Positions 12,601 to 22,753 of a stretch of DNA of 64,000 nucleotides are shown here, piece after piece. A program made the translations under genes and the position numbers. Position 1 is the stretch's first letter, and each line of letters opens with the position of its first letter. Source of the DNA: Miscanthus floridulus (taxonomy: Eukaryota; Streptophyta; Magnoliopsida; Poales; Poaceae); assembly GCF_019320115.1 (NCBI RefSeq), contig NC_089593.1:16848870-16912869 (forward strand), written 5' to 3'. The notes under the pieces are model-generated. The model saw nothing but the letters and a program-made list of their open reading frames with translations, had not been told where the DNA came from and ran no database searches.

Positions 12601-13348
12601 CAGATATGGAGACTCGATTCATTACAGAAGTAATGCAGGACTGGTGAATTACTAAAATTTGAGAAAGAGAATGGAATGAGAAGGATTGGAATATGGGAAA
12701 TGTACATTTAGTTTGAGATAATGAACTAAAAGGACTTAGGGGTAAATCTTGAAAATAGGATGAAGAATAGTAAGCTTTTGGCAAAGAACTTTTGAATCTT
12801 GCTACATCCTTACCTTGCCCCAACACCTGCATCTTTAAAGTCGTTCACCCCCTGTTATGTCGGGCCAGTCTTGTTGAGTACTCTTGTACTCAGGGTTTGT
12901 TAACCCTTGTTGCAGGTGAGTCACATGCGCATGCTTGTTTTGGTCCCTGCTGCATGTCTGTGTTTGAAGTCAATGACGATGAGGAATGATGAATGGCCTT
13001 TGGACAAGGCACTAGTTTGTATGATAAATAATGTTAATGTAATATTATCCCACTACTATGGTTGTATGACACTTATGGTATTGTAAGTTTGAAAACAACT
13101 GGTTTGTAAACTATGTTATCTTAAGACTTCCGCTATCTTTTACTCTGATGTATATATTTGAATAAACTGTTGTAATATGCAATGTCTGTGATTGGGATCC
13201 TATTTGAAAAAGAATCATGGATGATTCGGGTTTCCCGAGGACACCCGACAGACCTGTTAAGTTGTTGGGAACTCGTGTACGCTATCAAAGGTATGTTGAG
13301 ACAAAGATAGATGCACGTGGGCCCGATTTCTTAGGAGGTTCTGGCATA
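9695..13348 (+). repeat. 5' LTR of the Tekay-type element
   Basis: It starts TATAACACCTCTGG, where the 3' copy has the canonical TG. It ends ...GGTTCTGGCATA, against ...GGTTCTACCACA in the 3' copy, so the LTR end in this copy is set by alignment. It contains an AT-rich leader, a GC-rich block with a TATA box (10350-11220), then AT-rich sequence with a conserved module at 12868-12920. Short frames inside the GC-rich block are not supported as independent genes. Confidence 0.9.
10488..10493 (+). promoter_or_regulatory. TATA box of the Tekay 5' LTR
   Basis: A clean TATAAA sits at the edge of a GC-rich block and is followed by pyrimidine-rich sequence (CGCTTTTCTTCCTTCCC), as expected for a plant RNA polymerase II start about 30 bp downstream. 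It is preserved in the other LTR at 19892-19897. It would place most of the first 800 bp of the LTR in U3. Confidence 0.65.
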
Positions 13349-13350
13349 GC

Positions 13351-13362
13351 TGGTATCAGAGC
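13351..13362 (+). other. Primer binding site, initiator Met tRNA type
   Basis: TGGTATCAGAGC lies two bases inside the 5' LTR. It is complementary to the 3' end of plant initiator methionine tRNA, the usual primer of many plant LTR elements. The same motif occurs in the LARD-like element (28361-28372) and the Sirevirus (35564-35575). Confidence 0.85.
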
Positions 13363-13734
13363 AATTCCTATCTAAGATCATTGTGGGTTACTTTGAAAAA
13401 CCTTCAAATTGATTTGGATCAAAGAAAGTAAACTTGATATTTTAAAGTTCAAATTTCTTTCTTCTTACCTTTGATCCAGTCTCAATTCCATCTTATTTGA
13501 AAGTTCATAGCGGATAATATGATTAGGTTTATCCTATGTATTAAAAATCTAGTACTTATGATTATATAAATCTTTTGTACCTAGATTCGTAAGATCAATT
13601 CATGCATCATGCTTGAACACCTTGCATAATAATTCCCCTTAAGAAGTGGTTGGGTAAGTAATGTCAATCCCATTCTTGTTAACCTCCATTATCCTCAAGC
13701 TATTCTTATAGTCCTACCCTAAATTCTACAGGCT
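13363..13734 (+). other. 5' untranslated leader between primer site and pre-gag ORF
   Basis: AT-rich, with no reading frame of note. The ATG at 13735 is the first ATG followed by a long frame. Confidence 0.5.
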
Positions 13735-14271
13735 ATGGCAAAGACCAAGATAACCGCACGCAAGTCCACCGGACCTCATGGAGTCCCTTGTCACCAGTTG
13801 GCACCACGAAACCACGAGCTTGGTGAAGACAGTTCCAAGACCCTAGGAGATGAAGGATCTTCAAGCAATGTCGCCAACATAGAGAACCTTACCAAGGAGC
13901 TCAACACCCTTCGTCGAGCTCATGCCAAAGATCAAGAGGAGCTGGTGGAAATGCAAAGGGGCATCACCATGACCATGGAGCTACGGAATGAAGCCTGGAC
14001 ACGAGAGGATGCGGCCATTGAACACGTCCATGAGTTGGAGTTCTACGTAGAAGACTTGGAGATGGACAATGCCATTCTTCATGAGAATGTCCACATGTTG
14101 TATGCTCAACTTCATCCTCCTCATGGGGATGGTGAAGTTACAGATGAAGAAATGATTGTAGCTCCAGGAGAAGTCAAGAATGAAGAAGAGGAGGAGGATC
14201 CTAAGGAGTTAGTGTACTTCTCGGATGAAGATGAGGTTTCGTCCGGTATGGGCACGGACACCGATGACTAA
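13735..14271 (+). CDS. Pre-gag ORF: histone H3-tail-like N-terminus, coiled coil, acidic tail
   Basis: This intact 178-residue frame lies between the primer site and gag, in a different frame from gag. Residues 2-13 read AKTKITARKSTG, against ARTKQTARKSTG at the start of mature histone H3: 10 of 12 identical, keeping K4, A7, R8, K9, S10 and T11 in register. A looser match continues to about residue 24 (HQLAPR against KQLATK, with one inserted residue). Residues about 49-127 are heptad-like and rich in E, L, K and M, which suggests a coiled coil. Residues about 133-178 are strongly acidic (EEEEEDPKE, SDEDE). No histone fold is present, so it is not a histone gene. It has no stop, whereas the adjacent gag-pol has about twelve. 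Function unknown; a chromatin-binding or H3-mimic role is inference from the N-terminus. Confidence 0.75.
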   Translation: MAKTKITARKSTGPHGVPCHQLAPRNHELGEDSSKTLGDEGSSSNVANIENLTKELNTLRRAHAKDQEELVEMQRGITMTMELRNEAWTREDAAIEHVHELEFYVEDLEMDNAILHENVHMLYAQLHPPHGDGEVTDEEMIVAPGEVKNEEEEEDPKELVYFSDEDEVSSGMGTDTDD

Positions 14272-14431
14272 GAGCTTGGAGTAGTAATAGTTCCTTTACT
14301 GCTTTCCTAGAAAACCAGGGCTGTCTTGTGGGATACAAGGCATGTAATTTAAATAAGTAACCCTTTGTAGCATGAAACCTTTTAATTGCTTTCAATAAAT
14401 AATAATGTAAGTAAACGTGTTTCACTAACAG
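14272..14431 (+). other. Spacer between pre-gag ORF and gag
   Basis: 160 bp, AT-rich, with no internal frame. It ends at the gag ATG at 14432. Confidence 0.5.
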
Positions 14432-15560
14432 ATGCCTCATCCTATCACCCGAGCTGGTGCTAGTGGCTTGCATGACGATGATGATTACTCAAATCCTCCA
14501 CCAATGCCTTTGACTATGGCAGATGTCATAGCCGCACTCATCAACGCAACGGTAGAGAATGCTATGTTGTTAAGGGAATTGGCTCAGAACCAACAGGCAC
14601 CACACCCTAATCGTGGCTGCCGTAATAATGGAAATGACGAGTCAACCTATGTTGACTTTACTGACACACGTTCGCCTGTGTTCTCTAAGGCAGAAGAGCC
14701 TTTAGAAGCTGACGATTGGCCTAGGACAATAGAGCAAAAGTTTGAGCTGATTCACTGTACCGAGATTTAGAAACCAAGGTTTGCGGCACAGCAACTTCGG
14801 GGAGCTGGTGGTGCCTGGTGGGCAAATTTGGTAGCTATACAGCCCGCTGGTCACCAAATCACCTGGATGGAGTTTAAGGATGCCTTCAGGGTACACTATA
14901 TTCCAGATGGTGTGATGACCATGAAGTTAGAAGAGTTTTTGACTCTTAAGCAAGGGGAGCACCCGGTGATGCACTATGTTGGGCGCTTCAATCACCTATC
15001 GCAGTATGCTATAGAGTATGTGAATACTGATAGGAAGAAGAAGAATCATTTTCTTAGAGGCCTAAACACTAAACTTTAGACCATGATGGCAACTTGTGGC
15101 AATGCAACTTATCATGAGACAGTCAACATTGCTATCGCTTCAGAGGAGAATTACCACCGACATAAGGAGGCGAAGAAAAAGAGAATATCTGTTTCCGGAT
15201 CGTCGAGTGGAAAGCGTCAAAAGATAGTCTACCATCCTCAGAATCATGGCCGTGCACCATTCCGCCCACAACAAGGCCAAGGCAGGCAACAAATCTTTAT
15301 TCGCCCTACAACTAATACGCCTTATCCTCATCAAGCACCGTAGTAGCAAAATAATACAAATAATGCAAACCGCAATTCTACTCCCCAGAATCACAATTAT
15401 CCATGCTATAATTGTGGTAAACCCGGACACTTTTCCTGAGAATGTCCGTATCCTAGGAAGAATAATCCTAATGCACCAAAAGCCCCTGTTCCTCAAGCTT
15501 AGAATCAGTACAAGGGCAATGCTCAGAACAGTCAGAAGGGTCAGGCTGAGAAGAAAACTG
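14432..15560 (+). pseudogene. gag of the Tekay-type element
   Basis: Capsid and nucleocapsid precursor. One frame runs from ATG 14432 through the whole region. It contains the gag core (PLEADDWPRTIEQKFELIHC, then WWANLVA and EEFLTLKQGEHPVMHYVGRF) and a CCHC zinc knuckle, CYNCGKPGHF, near 15400-15440 with its last Cys beyond a TGA. In-frame stops lie at 14768 (TAG), 15077 (TAG), 15341 and 15344 (TAG TAG), about 15437 (TGA) and about 15500 (TAG). Each fits a single C-to-T change from CAG or CGA. Gag continues without a frame change into protease. Confidence 0.85.
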
Positions 15561-15580
15561 GAAGGGTCTTCTATACTCAG

Positions 15581-16099
15581 GTGGAAGCTATTCCAGAAGG
15601 AAAACTAGTAATGATGGGTATGTTTCCCATTGCTAAGCATCCTACAATTACCTTATTTGATTCTGGTGCATCCCATACATTCATCAATCGTACATTTGTT
15701 GTGAAGCGTGGGATAGCTATTGGGGAAATAAAAGAACCATATCATATACAGTTGCCCGAGGGACGAATCTGTACAAGGGAGGTAGTTCAGCATGTACCTA
15801 TTGATTTGGGAGGATATGAGTTCCCTACCAATATGTTGATATTAAAGGATCAAGATATAGATATGATCCTTGGTATGAACTGGTTAACCCAACACGGGGC
15901 TATCATAGATGTCCTGCGTAGAACCATAAGGGTAAATGCACCTGACAGCAAAACACAACTTCTCATCCAACTTCCCTTTCCTAAGAGTATAGTGGAAACA
16001 GTCTGTGCAACTACTGTTGAAGAAGCTGAGAAAATTTCTATGGTATGTGAATTTATGGATGTCTTTCCCGATGATCTGTCTAGTCTGCCACCAGACTGA
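15581..16099 (+). pseudogene. Aspartic protease region of the Tekay-type element
   Basis: Processes the Gag-Pol polyprotein. The active site reads LFDSGASHTFI, the DSG form typical of plant chromoviruses. It is followed by the ILKDQDIDMILGMNWL strand that ends the protease fold. The frame is that of gag and RT. It is interrupted at 16097 by a TGA in place of a likely CGA, just before the VEFRIDL-type linker that begins RT. Confidence 0.85.
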
Positions 16100-16141
16100 G
16101 ATGTAGAGTTTAGAATTGATCTGAAACCAGGAACAGCACCA

Positions 16142-16966
16142 GTGTCCAGAAGAGCATATAGGATGCCACCCAAACAACTAGCAGAATTAAAAATGCAACT
16201 ACAAGAGTTGTTAGACAAGGGTTTCATTCAACCCAGTTCATCACCTTGGGGATGCCCTGCTATCTTCGTGAAGAAAAAGGATCAAACCTTAAGGTTATGT
16301 ATTGACTATCGGCCGTTAAATGAAGTCACCATAAAGAACAAATACCCCTTACCCCGAATTGATTTGCTTTTTGATCAACTTGCGGGAGCTAAGGTGTTCT
16401 CGAAGATAGACTTGAGATCAGGCTATCACTAGATTAAGATCAGACAAGAGGATGTGCCGAAGATAGAGTTTTCTACCCGATATGGTCTATATGAGTATCT
16501 AGTCATGTCTTTTGGGCTGACCAATGCCCTGGCTCATTTCATGTACCTGATGAACTTAGTTTTCATGCCCGAGTTGGATAAGTTTGTAGTGGTGTTCATT
16601 GATGACATTCTTATCTATTCTAAGAGCAAAGAGGAACATGCGGAATATCTCCGTATTGTTCTACAAAGATTAAGAGATCACCAACTATATGCCAAATTCA
16701 GTAAATGTGCATTCTGGTTAGAGGAAGTACAATTTCTGGGTCATGTGTTATCTGCTGAAGGTATAGCTATTGATCCGAGCAAGGTAGAAGAAGTCCTTAA
16801 CTGGAAAGCACCTACCACTATTCATCAAGTTCGGAGTTTTCTAGGGTTGGCAGGGTATTATCGTCGGTTCATCCCTGACTTCTCCAGAATTGCGAAGCCA
16901 ATTACTGGACTGCTGAAAAATCAAACTAAGTTTGTGTGGTCAACAGAATGTGAGAAGGCCTTTTAG
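16142..16966 (+). pseudogene. Reverse transcriptase of the Tekay-type element
   Basis: Domain landmarks in order are [20 protein letters not shown] at the start, [20 protein letters not shown] (fingers) and [10 protein letters not shown]. Then come [10 protein letters not shown], the [11 protein letters not shown] active site, [20 protein letters not shown] and [12 protein letters not shown]. Both catalytic Asp residues are present. Two TAG codons (16430 and 16964) break the frame, each readable as a former CAG. Confidence 0.9.
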
Positions 16967-16978
16967 ACATTAAAGAAG

Positions 16979-17400
16979 TTGCTAACAACTGCACCAGTAT
17001 TAGCACAACCTGATATCGAGAGGCCATTTGATATCTATTGTGATGCATCTAGAATTGGTATTGGCTGTGTTCTTATGCAAGAAGGCAGAGTCATAGCATA
17101 CGCTTCCAGACAACTCAAGAAGCATGAAGAACATTATCCCACCCATGATCTTGAATTAGCCGCTGTTGTTCATGCACTCAAGGTTTGGCGACATTATTTA
17201 TTGGGCAATCTCTATCATATCTATACGGATCATAAAAAGTTTGAAATACATCTTCACTCAGTCAGAGTTGAATATGAGGCAAAGAAGATGGTTAGAACTT
17301 ATCAAAGATTATGACTTAGAAGTGCATTATCATCCGAGCAAGGCTAATGTGGTTGCCGATGCCCTGAGTCGCAAGAGTCATTGCCATTGTCTGACTGTGA
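16979..17400 (+). pseudogene. RNase H of the Tekay-type element, with a one-base frameshift
   Basis: Removes the RNA strand during cDNA synthesis. It shows [18 protein letters not shown] (first catalytic Asp), [20 protein letters not shown] (catalytic Glu) and YTDHK (second Asp). At the run of five A at 17234-17238 the frame shifts by one base. The following residues ([19 protein letters not shown] and [15 protein letters not shown]) are in the next frame, which then holds to the end of pol. Confidence 0.9.
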
Positions 17401-18640
17401 AACCTATGCAACGAACATTGTGTCAAGAGATGGAGCATTTGAGTTTACAAATCATAGAACAAGGTTCCCTGTCCAATATTGCAGTTGAGTCCACTATCAA
17501 AGATCAGATCATTGCTGCTCAATGGAAAAGTAAGGGCATAGCTCATATCAAAGATAAAGTCAGATCTAGAAAACCAACATGTTTCAAGATTGATGAATCA
17601 GATGTTGTATGGTTCAAAGATAGATTGGTAGTACCCAAAAGTCCGGAGCTACGAAAGCAGATTCTTGATGAAGCTCATTCTACAAGATACTCCATTCATC
17701 CAGGTAGCAACAAAATGTATCATGACCTGAGAAAGAGATATTGGTGGACCAAAATGAAAATAGAAATAGCTCAATATGTGGCCAAATGTGATATTTGTCA
17801 GAGAGTCAAAGCGGTTCACATGAAGACTGCAGGTCCATTACATTCATTGCCAGTTCCATCTTGGAAGTGGGAAGATATCTGTATGGACTTCATCGTAGGA
17901 TTGCCTAGGACATCTGTAGGCTACAATTCAATATGGGTTATTGTTGATCGCCTAACCAAGATAGCTCATTTCTTACCAGTCAGAGATAAATATCAAGCGG
18001 AATAGTATGCAAAGCTTTATCTTGATAGAATCTTTAGTCTGCATGGGGCACCCAAGACCATTGTCTCTGACAGAGGGTCATTGTTCGTATCCAAGTTTTG
18101 GAAAAGTCTACATGAGTCTTTGGGAACTAAACTTATCCGTAGTTCTGCTTATCATCCGCAAATAGATGGACAGACTGAAAGGGTAAATCAAATTCTTGAA
18201 GATATGTTGAGAGCATGTGTCCTTTCCTATGGTGCTAAATGGGATGAATGCCTTCCCTTAGCTAAATTCTCATATAACAATAGCCATCAAGAGAGTATTA
18301 AAATGGCACCATTCGAAGCATTGTATGGCCGTAGATGTCAGACACCTTTAAATTGGTCAGAAGCTAGAGAACGTTGGTTCTTTGGACCAGATGTGGTCAA
18401 GGAAGCTGAAGAGAAAGTTAAACTCATACAAGCTAATATGAAGGTAGCTCAATCCCGACAGAAAAGCTATGCTGATAAGAGGAGATGACCGCTAGAATTC
18501 AAAGTGGGAGATCATGTCTACCTCAAGGTATCACCGATAAAAGGAGTTCATCGTTTTGGGATTTAGGGAAAGTTGGTGCCCCATTATGTCGATCCTTTTC
18601 AAATCCAACAATGATGTGGACCGGTCGCCTATCGCGTCAA
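17400..18640 (+). pseudogene. Integrase of the Tekay-type element
   Basis: The zinc-binding HHCC region spans about 17680-17810 (H of [17 protein letters not shown] through CDICQRVKA). The catalytic core has Asp in [10 protein letters not shown], Asp in IVSDRGSLF and Glu in DGQTERVNQ, so the DDE triad is intact. The C-terminal part (18490-18640) is damaged. Stops lie at 18003 (TAG), 18486 (TGA) and about 18570 (TAG), again at positions that fit CAG or CGA ancestors. Confidence 0.9.
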
Positions 18641-18653
18641 GCTACCAGATCAC

Positions 18654-18929
18654 ATGTCAGCAGTGCATGATATCTTCCATGTATCTCAGTTAAAGAAGTG
18701 TCTTCAAGTACCTAACCAAGTGATCGACTTTGGTGATGTAGAACTAGAACCTGATTTGACTTATGCAGAGTACCCCATTAGAGTCTTAGATCAGAAAGAT
18801 CGAGTCACTCGAAGACGTACAATCAAGTTCTACAAAGTATAATGGAATCAACACACTGAAGATGAAGCTACTTGTGAGTCCGAGGATTACTTAGAAGAAA
18901 ACTTTCCTGACTTCTTCGCTTCTATCTAG
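18654..18929 (+). pseudogene. C-terminal integrase tail with chromodomain (Tekay type)
   Basis: After the DIFHVSQLKKC motif that closes the GPY/F module, the frame gives YPIRVLDQK, RRRTIKFYKV, a TAA at 18840, then WNQHTEDEAT, ESEDYLEENFPDFF and the final TAG at 18927. This is a chromodomain. In related elements it binds methylated H3 tails and steers integration into heterochromatin. One conserved aromatic position (usually ATWE) reads ATCE, so the methyl-lysine pocket of this copy may be impaired. The TAA fits CAA as ancestor. Confidence 0.8.
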
Positions 18930-19064
18930 TTGCAATACCTTGTCTATATTGTAACTTGTCTCGTTTGTCAATAGAATGGAAAACCCCCTCACTAGCCTTT
19001 TGAATAAAGTTATGATGTGTTAGCTTGACACATTTCTTTTTCCATTACTTAGCCTTAGGTTTTA

Positions 19065-19098
19065 AATCTCGGGACGAGATTTCTTTAAGGGGAAGGGC
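19065..19098 (+). other. Hairpin plus polypurine tract before the Tekay 3' LTR
   Basis: AATCTCGGGACGAGATT (19065-19081) folds as a 7-bp stem with a GGA loop. It is followed by TCTTTAAGGGGAAGGGC and then the LTR start TG at 19099. The purine run primes plus-strand DNA. The hairpin is copied almost exactly at the equivalent place in the LARD-like element (24974-24990). Confidence 0.8.
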
Positions 19099-22000
19099 TG
19101 TAACACCTCTGGTGTTTTGACCTAGCACTAAAACTTGACATGTCATCATATGCATTGCAAAGCATTCATAAAGTAAAAAATTTTGAATGCATTCACTAAA
19201 TAAGCTTTATTTCATAATGTTGTTATTTTATATGATGGGATTCAAAACCCTAAATAAAGATCATGACCACAAGGGTCAAATTTCATGTGATCATGTGAGA
19301 CCATGTGTCAATTGACTCAAATAACCCTAATGGGCCATGTTACTGGTCAAAAATCAAAGATAAAGTAAAAAGGTAAACAAATCAAATTTGAATTCAAATA
19401 CAAATCATAAAAGTCCTTTTTGCCCCTTTTGTCTAATTCAAAATCCCTTTGGAATTTGGGGTTGTGACAAAAAGCAAAGTTGAAGATTATTTTATAAGGA
19501 TCAACTTTGGTATTCAAAGTTTTTCAAGTTTACATATAAAATTTGGAGTAATTTTGAAATGATTCAAATGCTCAAATGCACCCCAAATTCAAATTTCAAA
19601 ATGGAGCTAGAATTTGAAAATGTTCCTTGAAGCAAAGTTGTAGAGTTTGAAAAGTTGAGCAACTTTCATTTTTGGAGATTTTCAACTTCTTTAGAAAATT
19701 TGGGGGTAATTTGTAAAATGAACTCAGTGGCAATTATGTAAATATTTCAAAAATCAAGTTGACAACAGGGCGCCACCGCCCCACCACCGGCGTCCTTTAT
19801 CCGGCCTTGCAAGCATGCCCGTGGTCGCCCTCGGCTTCGCGCTGGCACAGGGTGCACGCTGCGTGTCGTTCCTGCGCGCTCCTAGCCACGCTATAAAGCC
19901 CAGACGTCGCCGTTCGCTTTTCTTCCCTCTGTTTTCCCGACGCCGCCGCCTGAACTCCGGCGAGCTCCCCTTGCCTCCTCAGCGCAAGATAGCCCTGGAA
20001 AAGCAGTGTCCCAGTTTCGCCTGCTCCTTGCGCCTCCAACCGACCTTTTGCTACCGCTTGATTTCTCCGAGAACTCGATGTCCATGTTCTTCCTCGTGGC
20101 CGGTGACCTCGACCGAAACTCCGATTCACCGCGGCCAGCATCATCCGGTGAGCTGTTGCCCTTGCTTGTTGTCTCTACAACTTCATCTCGATGCTATAGT
20201 GCTTAATCTACTCTTGCTTGGTCGTTTTGCCCACTGCAGTCGCCGGAACGCCGTCGTCGACGAGGTCCGCTCCGCCGTGATCCCTGTCACCGTCGAAACA
20301 CGTCACCATAGCTTCTCCGGTCTCGCTCGTTACTTTAACACATTCGGGGTGAGCCACTGATGCTTCCTGAACTCTTTGTTTCACCGTTACTGGCCTTGTT
20401 TCGCCGGCGTAACGCTGCCGTGCCACCGCGTCCGCCATGGCCGGCGTTAGCCTTGTTCCGTGTCGTAATCAACCTCCGAAATGCCACAGATCGATGCGCC
20501 TAGTTCTTGTGAACGTTTTGGTACTTTGGCCATCGCCGTTAGGCTCACCGTCGGCGAGTTAGCGCCGGTCAGCGCCGTCGTTGCCGCGGTCAAAGCCGGA
20601 GGTTAGGGATGACATGCAGGGCCGGCTGTCAGTGAGAGAGAGAGAGAATAGTGGAATTTTGTTATTTCTGGATTTTGAATAGTGCAGTAACTTTGGAAAT
20701 TTATAAGAAAATATTTATAGCTCCAAAAATTCTGAAAATTTGTGTGTAGCTTCTGTACATGTTCTAGTATGGTTTAAAAATATGAAACTTGAAATTTGAA
20801 TAAATTTTTAATGTTCAAAAATTCAGTTAATTAATTGATAAATGCAATTTCCATGATTTTTGTAGGCCACTGTATAATTCCAAAAATTATGAAATTTGTT
20901 GTGGTACACTAATTTGTCATGAGGAAGCTTACATAAAATTTTGAGGTCATTTGGAACAAGTTCATTTTGGGCTTATTTCCAAATTAATTCAAAAATAAAT
21001 AAAAGCAAACCCTAAGTGTTAGATTAGTGTTTGATCTTGTTTTGGTCATGTTTTGTGACCAGTAGGGTTTCAAGATCATTTTGGTCAAGTCACTTGTGTG
21101 GTCCTTGATGGTAGAATTGCAAGTTGCTTTTGTTGGCTTGCAACTGTACCGTGAAGGACAGTTGTATTCGAGGTGTTGTTATATTTCATGTACCATGAAA
21201 GCATCATGTTTACATTATCATCATGTTGAAGCATATGTTTTCATTTCATGTAGAATCCAAGAGTGAACCGATCCTAGTTGAGCAAGTTGTGGAAGGATCC
21301 CTGGTTGCCTCGGGATTCAATAATTGTAGTGCTGATCCAGAACCCGAGATCGTCAACGAAGGCAAGCCCCGGTTTATGCATTAAACCATTACCTTGTTTA
21401 CTTTGAAAAGTTTATCACCTATGTTAACTATTGCATTAAGTTGATTAATTCGAATGTTACCTACTTGATGCATTGCCTACCTTGTTAATTGTTTACCATC
21501 CTTGAAGATGATTTCATTTACAAAGGCGTAGAATGCTTAGTATGCTTATGGTAGGCTTTCAAAGTAAAAGTTTCGATACAATCAAAGATGGCATACTGGC
21601 CAAAGAAAGAAAGAAGATAGAATGAACTAGAGACTAGTCAGGTAACTTATCTTGAATGTTGGGTAATGTTGCCGACTATGTCGCTTAAAGGCCACTCATT
21701 GTGGATCTTTTGAACGAACACTTTGTAGTACTGGTCACATACTCTGGTAAGCCTACTTCGGCTAATCCGATACTAAGACGAATGCCCATGCACTAGGAGT
21801 GGAGAGATGGTGGGAGTAGCGTGTACCCTCGTGGCTAGAATGTGGCTAGATTTGAGGTGTGCTGTGCTCTCGGATGGCGTGGAGATGGCTTAGTATAGGA
21901 GGATCTGGTAGCGAGGTTGATATATGCAAGATTAAGTTCTACATATGTCGTGTGATAAGGAATCCCCAGCTGGGACTTGAATCAATTCGAATTGCCGGTG

Positions 22001-22753
22001 CTCCACAGATATGGAGACTCGATTCATTACAGAAGTAATGCAGGACTGGTGAATTACTAAAATTTGAGAAAGAGAATGGAATGAGAAGGATTGGAATATG
22101 GGAAATGTACATTTAGTTTGAGATAATGAACTAAAAGGACTTAGGGGTAAATCTTGAAAATAGGATGAAGAATAGTAAGCTTTTGGCAAAGAACTTTTGA
22201 ATCTTGCTACATCCTTACCTTGCCCCAACACCTGCATCTTTAAAGTCGTTCACCCCCTGTTACATCGGGTCAGTCTTGTTGAGTACTCTTGTACTCAGGG
22301 TTTGTTAACCCTTGTTGCAGGTGAGTCGCATGCGTAGGCTTGTTTTGGTCCCTGCTGCATGTCTATGTTTGAAGTCAATGACGATGAGGAATGATGAATG
22401 GCCTTTGGACAAGGCACTAGTTTGTATGATAAATAATGTTAATGTAATATTATCCCGCTATTATGGTTGTATGACACTTATGGTATTGTAAGTTTGAAAA
22501 CAACTAGTTTATAAACTATGTTATCTTAAGACTTCCGCTATCTTTTACTCTGATGTATATATTTGAATAAACTATTGTAATCTACAATGTCTATGATTGG
22601 GATCCTGTTCAAAAAAGAATCATGGATAATTTGGGTTTCCCGAGGACACCCGACAGACCTGTTAAGTTATTGGGAACTTGTGTACGCTATCAAAGGTCTG
22701 TTAAGACAACGATAGATGCACGTGGGCCCGATTTCTCAGGAGGTTCTACCACA
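19099..22753 (+). repeat. 3' LTR of the Tekay-type element
   Basis: It starts TGTAACACCTCTGGTGTT and ends GGTTCTACCACA. It is colinear with 9695-13348 with only scattered differences. The TATA box is at 19892-19897 and the shared LTR module at 22273-22325. Confidence 0.95.
19892..19897 (+). promoter_or_regulatory. TATA box of the Tekay 3' LTR
   Basis: TATAAA in the same context as 10488-10493. Transcription from here would read into the flanking LARD-like LTR. Confidence 0.6.

Larger units (their letters stand above)
9695..22753 (+). mobile_element. Complete Tekay-type chromovirus (Ty3/gypsy) with pre-gag ORF
   Basis: The element has two 3.65-kb LTRs, an initiator-Met-tRNA-type primer binding site, an extra ORF, gag, protease, RT, RNase H, integrase with C-terminal chromodomain, and a polypurine tract. 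It is flanked by GAAGC duplications. The long LTRs, TGGTATCAGAGC primer site and chromodomain match the Tekay/Del lineage. Gag-pol is one frame (14432-18929), broken by about a dozen stops and one frameshift. LTRs differ by roughly 1-2 percent in the stretches compared by eye, so the insertion is young relative to its host element. It could not move with its own gag-pol, but its cis signals look intact. Confidence 0.9.

Noticed and set aside
13735..14271. A histone H3 gene
   Set aside because: Only the first 12 or so residues match closely; the histone fold is absent and the rest is coiled coil and acidic tail within a retrotransposon.
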